41,612 bases of DNA from Candidatus Saccharimonadota bacterium (GTDB lineage Bacteria > Patescibacteriota > Saccharimonadia > Saccharimonadales > UBA4665): the NCBI GenBank assembly GCA_025928155.1, contig JAICKC010000013.1, positions 1-41,612 of the forward strand, given 5' to 3'. This document shows positions 39,682 to 41,612 of this stretch, one piece after another. Positions within the stretch are counted from its first letter, which is position 1; the number at the start of each line of letters is the position of its first letter. The notes below the pieces were generated by a model that worked only from the letters and a program-made list of their open reading frames with translations, ran no database searches and was not told where the DNA came from. The position numbers were made by a program, and so were the translations under genes.

Positions 39682-40350
39682 TTACAACAACCCCTTTTGC
39701 ATAATTACATCTGCACCTCTGCTCAGGTAGGGCACGCTCCAGTAGTTACCGCTTCCTAGAAAGAGGCTCAACGTAGCGTTCCCTACTTGTTGCTCGTAAG
39801 ACTGTTGATGGTCAAGCCCAAGTATACTGCCCGCTGGATACTTTATGGTGCCAGCATGGGTAAAGACAAGGTACTGTTCGGGTTCGCTCGTCGGCTCAGG
39901 AAATATTATCGACAACCAGCCGAGGACGCGACGCGACACATCGTTCATCGATTCGCCGCGGGGGAATTTGAAGTCTTTTTGCTCTCTGCGCATTCGGATG
40001 AACGCTTCGGGTGTATATGCTTTCTCCCGTGGCAGGCCTTCCCAGGGACCGTGGCCAAGCTCCTGCAACTCATCCTGCACGATGATTTCTGGGGCCCCGA
40101 CTCCCATCGCCTCGAGCGTCAGTTCAGCGGTGTCGAGAGTGCGGACTGCCGGACTAGCATACACCCGCTTCGGCTGCAGTCCGGCTACCGCGAGGGCTCG
40201 ACCCAGTGCTACCGGCTGTAGTCTTCCCGTATCGGTTAGCGGCGCCTCATTAACACGGCCCGCTAGAATCTCTGGTGAAAGATTATGGGCCGCCTCTCCG
40301 TGGCGAATCATAAACACTCTGACCGGGTGTATGTTTTGGATTTTTACCAT
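39682..40350 (-). CDS. Histidine phosphatase (phosphoglycerate mutase-like) family protein
   Basis: The 222-residue protein has the phosphohistidine motif MIRHGEAAHN near the N-terminus, a second Arg in ASPAVRTLDTAEL and the second His in VFTHAGTIKY. These four residues form the phosphate pocket. Members act on many phosphorylated compounds; the substrate is unknown. The ATG at 40350 is preceded by GGGGG with a 7-nt gap, but this putative ribosome site is the 3' arm of a strong hairpin (40356-40380), so translation may be restrained or may depend on read-through structure. Confidence 0.88.
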   Translation of the reverse strand: MVKIQNIHPVRVFMIRHGEAAHNLSPEILAGRVNEAPLTDTGRLQPVALGRALAVAGLQPKRVYASPAVRTLDTAELTLEAMGVGAPEIIVQDELQELGHGPWEGLPREKAYTPEAFIRMRREQKDFKFPRGESMNDVSRRVLGWLSIIFPEPTSEPEQYLVFTHAGTIKYPAGSILGLDHQQSYEQQVGNATLSLFLGSGNYWSVPYLSRGADVIMQKGLL

Positions 40351-40380
40351 AAAATAACCCCCTTAGTTTGGCAGGGGGTT
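40351..40380 (-). terminator. Hairpin-U element overlapping the phosphatase start
   Basis: On the minus strand AACCCCC (40374-40380) pairs with GGGGGTT (40356-40362) around an 11-nt loop, followed by ATTTT that runs into the phosphatase ATG. It has the form of an intrinsic terminator for the YtxH gene and also hides the phosphatase ribosome site. Confidence 0.68.
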
Positions 40381-40432
40381 AATTTGCAACCTCTTTTACC
40401 GTATCACAAGGATGTGTTGTTAGCAAAATTGG

Positions 40433-40849
40433 TTACTTCTTTAGGAAATCGCGCAAATGTTCAATGGCTTTGGTGGCGTCCTGAATTGCCTTCTTTAGGT
40501 CTTTGTCGTCGGCTTGACCATCGTGCAGAGCGCTGAGGACTTCGCGGGCTTTCTGCTTGGCTTCGCGGCCCTTGCCGAGCGCTTCGTCGGCCTCCCGGGC
40601 GGTGCGGCCCTTGAGCATTTCCACTCGCTCGCTCATTTCGTTAATTATATCCGTGAGTTCGGTATGAAGCTTTTTAAGCTCCTTCTCGGCTGCCGCATAG
40701 CTGGCCTCAGCTTTATTTTTAATATCTGCCCGTGTCTCTTTACCGCTTTTAGGTGCGGTGAGTATGCCGGCGACATAACCCAGTATTGCGCTTACCAGCG
40801 CGCCAACTGCAAATATCTTTACTGTGTTTCCCTTGTTATCTTTTGCCAT
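40433..40849 (-). CDS. YtxH-like membrane protein
   Basis: A 138-residue protein with one N-terminal membrane helix (about residues 10-32, IFAVGALVSAILGYVAGIL) immediately followed by TAPKSGKETR, the signature of YtxH-domain proteins. The remaining 100 residues are charged and heptad-like, so a long cytosolic coiled coil is predicted. YtxH proteins are stress- or envelope-linked in Firmicutes but have no firm function. It is 6 nt after a small membrane-protein gene and probably in one operon with it. Confidence 0.72.
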   Translation of the reverse strand: MAKDNKGNTVKIFAVGALVSAILGYVAGILTAPKSGKETRADIKNKAEASYAAAEKELKKLHTELTDIINEMSERVEMLKGRTAREADEALGKGREAKQKAREVLSALHDGQADDKDLKKAIQDATKAIEHLRDFLKK

Positions 40850-40855
40850 AGCCTA

Positions 40856-41116
40856 CTACCCCCTCCGGCGCTTATTACTGCTTATTCCACCGACAAATTT
40901 CGCAACCAACTTTGCAACATTAAAGGCGGTGGCATTGGCCCGGAGTGTCTCGCCGATAGCTTCAGCGCTGTCCACCAAGTGCTCGCCCCTGGCCACAATA
41001 TTCCGGAGCGACGCCACAAGTTTTAGAATAAGCACTGCCGTAATGATCGATAGGATAAGGAAAATCCCCAAGAGACCCCCCAACGCAATGACTAAGATGT
41101 CAAATGCAGTATTCAT
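40856..41116 (-). CDS. Small single-pass membrane protein
   Basis: An 86-residue protein with one long membrane helix (about residues 5-34, FDILVIALGGLLGIFLILSIITAVLIL), then an amphipathic region and a basic end (SSNKRRRG). The shape, an N-terminal helix plus a short coiled region next to a YtxH gene, resembles DUF948-type partners, but I cannot assign a family. A promoter on the minus strand, TTGCGA (41149-41154) and TATATT (41127-41132) with 16 nt between, ends 10 nt before the ATG. Confidence 0.6.
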   Translation of the reverse strand: MNTAFDILVIALGGLLGIFLILSIITAVLILKLVASLRNIVARGEHLVDSAEAIGETLRANATAFNVAKLVAKFVGGISSNKRRRG

Positions 41117-41126
41117 AGTATCTATA

Positions 41127-41154
41127 AATATACCATAACCGTGCTAGCTCGCAA
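41127..41154 (-). promoter_or_regulatory. Promoter of the small membrane protein / YtxH operon
   Basis: TTGCGA (41149-41154), 16-nt spacer, TATATT (41127-41132). The leader would be only about 4 nt. Confidence 0.55.
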
Positions 41155-41174
41155 GCAACTGATCGGGCTCGTCT

Positions 41175-41612
41175 TCAGTCTAAGCGCGTTTTTAGGAACT
41201 GGCGGAGCTCCGAGCCAATGTCGTCATGCTTCAGCGCAAAATCGAAGACTGTTTTGAGATACTCCAGTTTGTCGCCAGTATCATATCGAGTGCTGTTTTT
41301 AATTTCACAGCCGTACAGCGCTTTGCCGTCGGCTAACATCGGTCGAAAGACGTGATCGGTTATGTGAAATTCTTCGCCGTCCTGTACACTGGCCAGACCC
41401 CGATCAAGGTAGCCGAGCACCTCCGGCGTTAGCAGGTAGCCACCCACTGCGGCAAAGTTGCTAGGGGCATTGTCGCGCCCAGGTTTTTCTTTGACGCTGT
41501 CCATCTTAATAACATCGTCACGAATTTGTTCGCCGCCCACGATACCATAGCGGCTGAATTCCTTATCGTCCTCGATGCGGATGCACGGCAGAATGCAGCC
41601 ATCCAGCTCATC
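41175..41612 (-). CDS. galU: UTP-glucose-1-phosphate uridylyltransferase, 5' end missing
   Basis: The frame is open to the right edge, so the N-terminal half with the nucleotide-binding GxGTR loop is outside the window; 145 residues are visible. They include YGIVGGEQIRDDVIKMDSVKEKP, then DNAPSNFAAVGGYLLTPEV, EFHITDHVF and RYDTGDKLEYLKTVFDFAL, which match the GalU C-terminal half (EKP, APSN, TGDKxGYLKA). The enzyme makes UDP-glucose for glycolipid or capsule sugar synthesis. It lies upstream of the small membrane protein on the same strand. Confidence 0.88.
   Translation of the reverse strand, partial: DELDGCILPCIRIEDDKEFSRYGIVGGEQIRDDVIKMDSVKEKPGRDNAPSNFAAVGGYLLTPEVLGYLDRGLASVQDGEEFHITDHVFRPMLADGKALYGCEIKNSTRYDTGDKLEYLKTVFDFALKHDDIGSELRQFLKTRLD

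Noticed and set aside
1-41612. CRISPR arrays, rRNA genes, prophage or insertion sequences
   Set aside because: I saw no regularly spaced direct repeats, no rRNA-like sequence and no transposase or phage structural gene in any frame.

Overview
The window looks like a piece of a Patescibacteria/CPR chromosome, most likely a Saccharibacteria (TM7) relative. The evidence is combined gene content: a MurT/GatD pair, a lone PilB/GspE-type ATPase, an M1 aminopeptidase, a CAP protein, RadA, a class A PBP with a long extracellular tail, a membrane-tethered HEALH protein, and tight packing with TGA read as stop. The lineage is an inference; no rRNA is present. Many housekeeping genes seem to have leaderless or near-leaderless starts, with a TATACT-like -10 box only 6-7 nt before the ATG.

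Layout. 1-1680: an edge-truncated sulfotransferase-like gene, a MazE/MazF-type toxin-antitoxin pair with its own promoter and operator, and tRNA-Leu(TAG). 1721-6254 (minus): an operon recG, a putative Zn-dependent phospholipase C-like gene, rsmD, and an LMW phosphatase-Nudix fusion. 6484-14982: a small membrane protein, the operon tyrS-murT-gatD (minus), a class A PBP (plus), and radA (minus). 15109-21391: a small membrane protein, a tethered metalloprotease-like protein, clpC under a CIRCE operator, and folP and folC facing each other. 21411-23015: a small membrane protein and nusA, the latter behind a leader terminator. 26563-41612: pepN, an MFS transporter, rnhB, rplS, a small acidic protein, pilB/gspE, a TrmH-family methyltransferase, a CAP protein, dnaE, a histidine phosphatase, a YtxH-like protein, a small membrane protein, and the 3' part of galU.

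The unusual part is 23100-26545 plus an isolated relative at 31077-31631. Six short transcription units lie here, five of them head to tail between nusA and pepN. Each has its own promoter, a long folded leader, one or two small ORFs and a folded trailer. In every unit a leader segment is complementary to a segment of the same unit's trailer: 14 bp perfect in one, 13 bp perfect in another, 11-14 bp with one bulge or mismatch in the rest. The paired sequences differ from unit to unit while pairing is kept, which is the pattern expected of a selected RNA helix that closes a loop holding the ORF. Four units (class I: U1, U4, U5, U6) share a 5' motif with a GAG...CTC hairpin and a 3' motif rich in A. 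Two (class II: U2, U3) share a roughly 105-nt structured 3' domain. Four of the ORFs encode basic 49-62 residue zinc-ribbon proteins in two paralogous pairs. One encodes a very basic 68-residue protein, and U1 encodes two membrane/secreted proteins. I do not recognise this as any described RNA class. A self-encoded ribonucleoprotein or an end-paired mRNA are the simplest readings.
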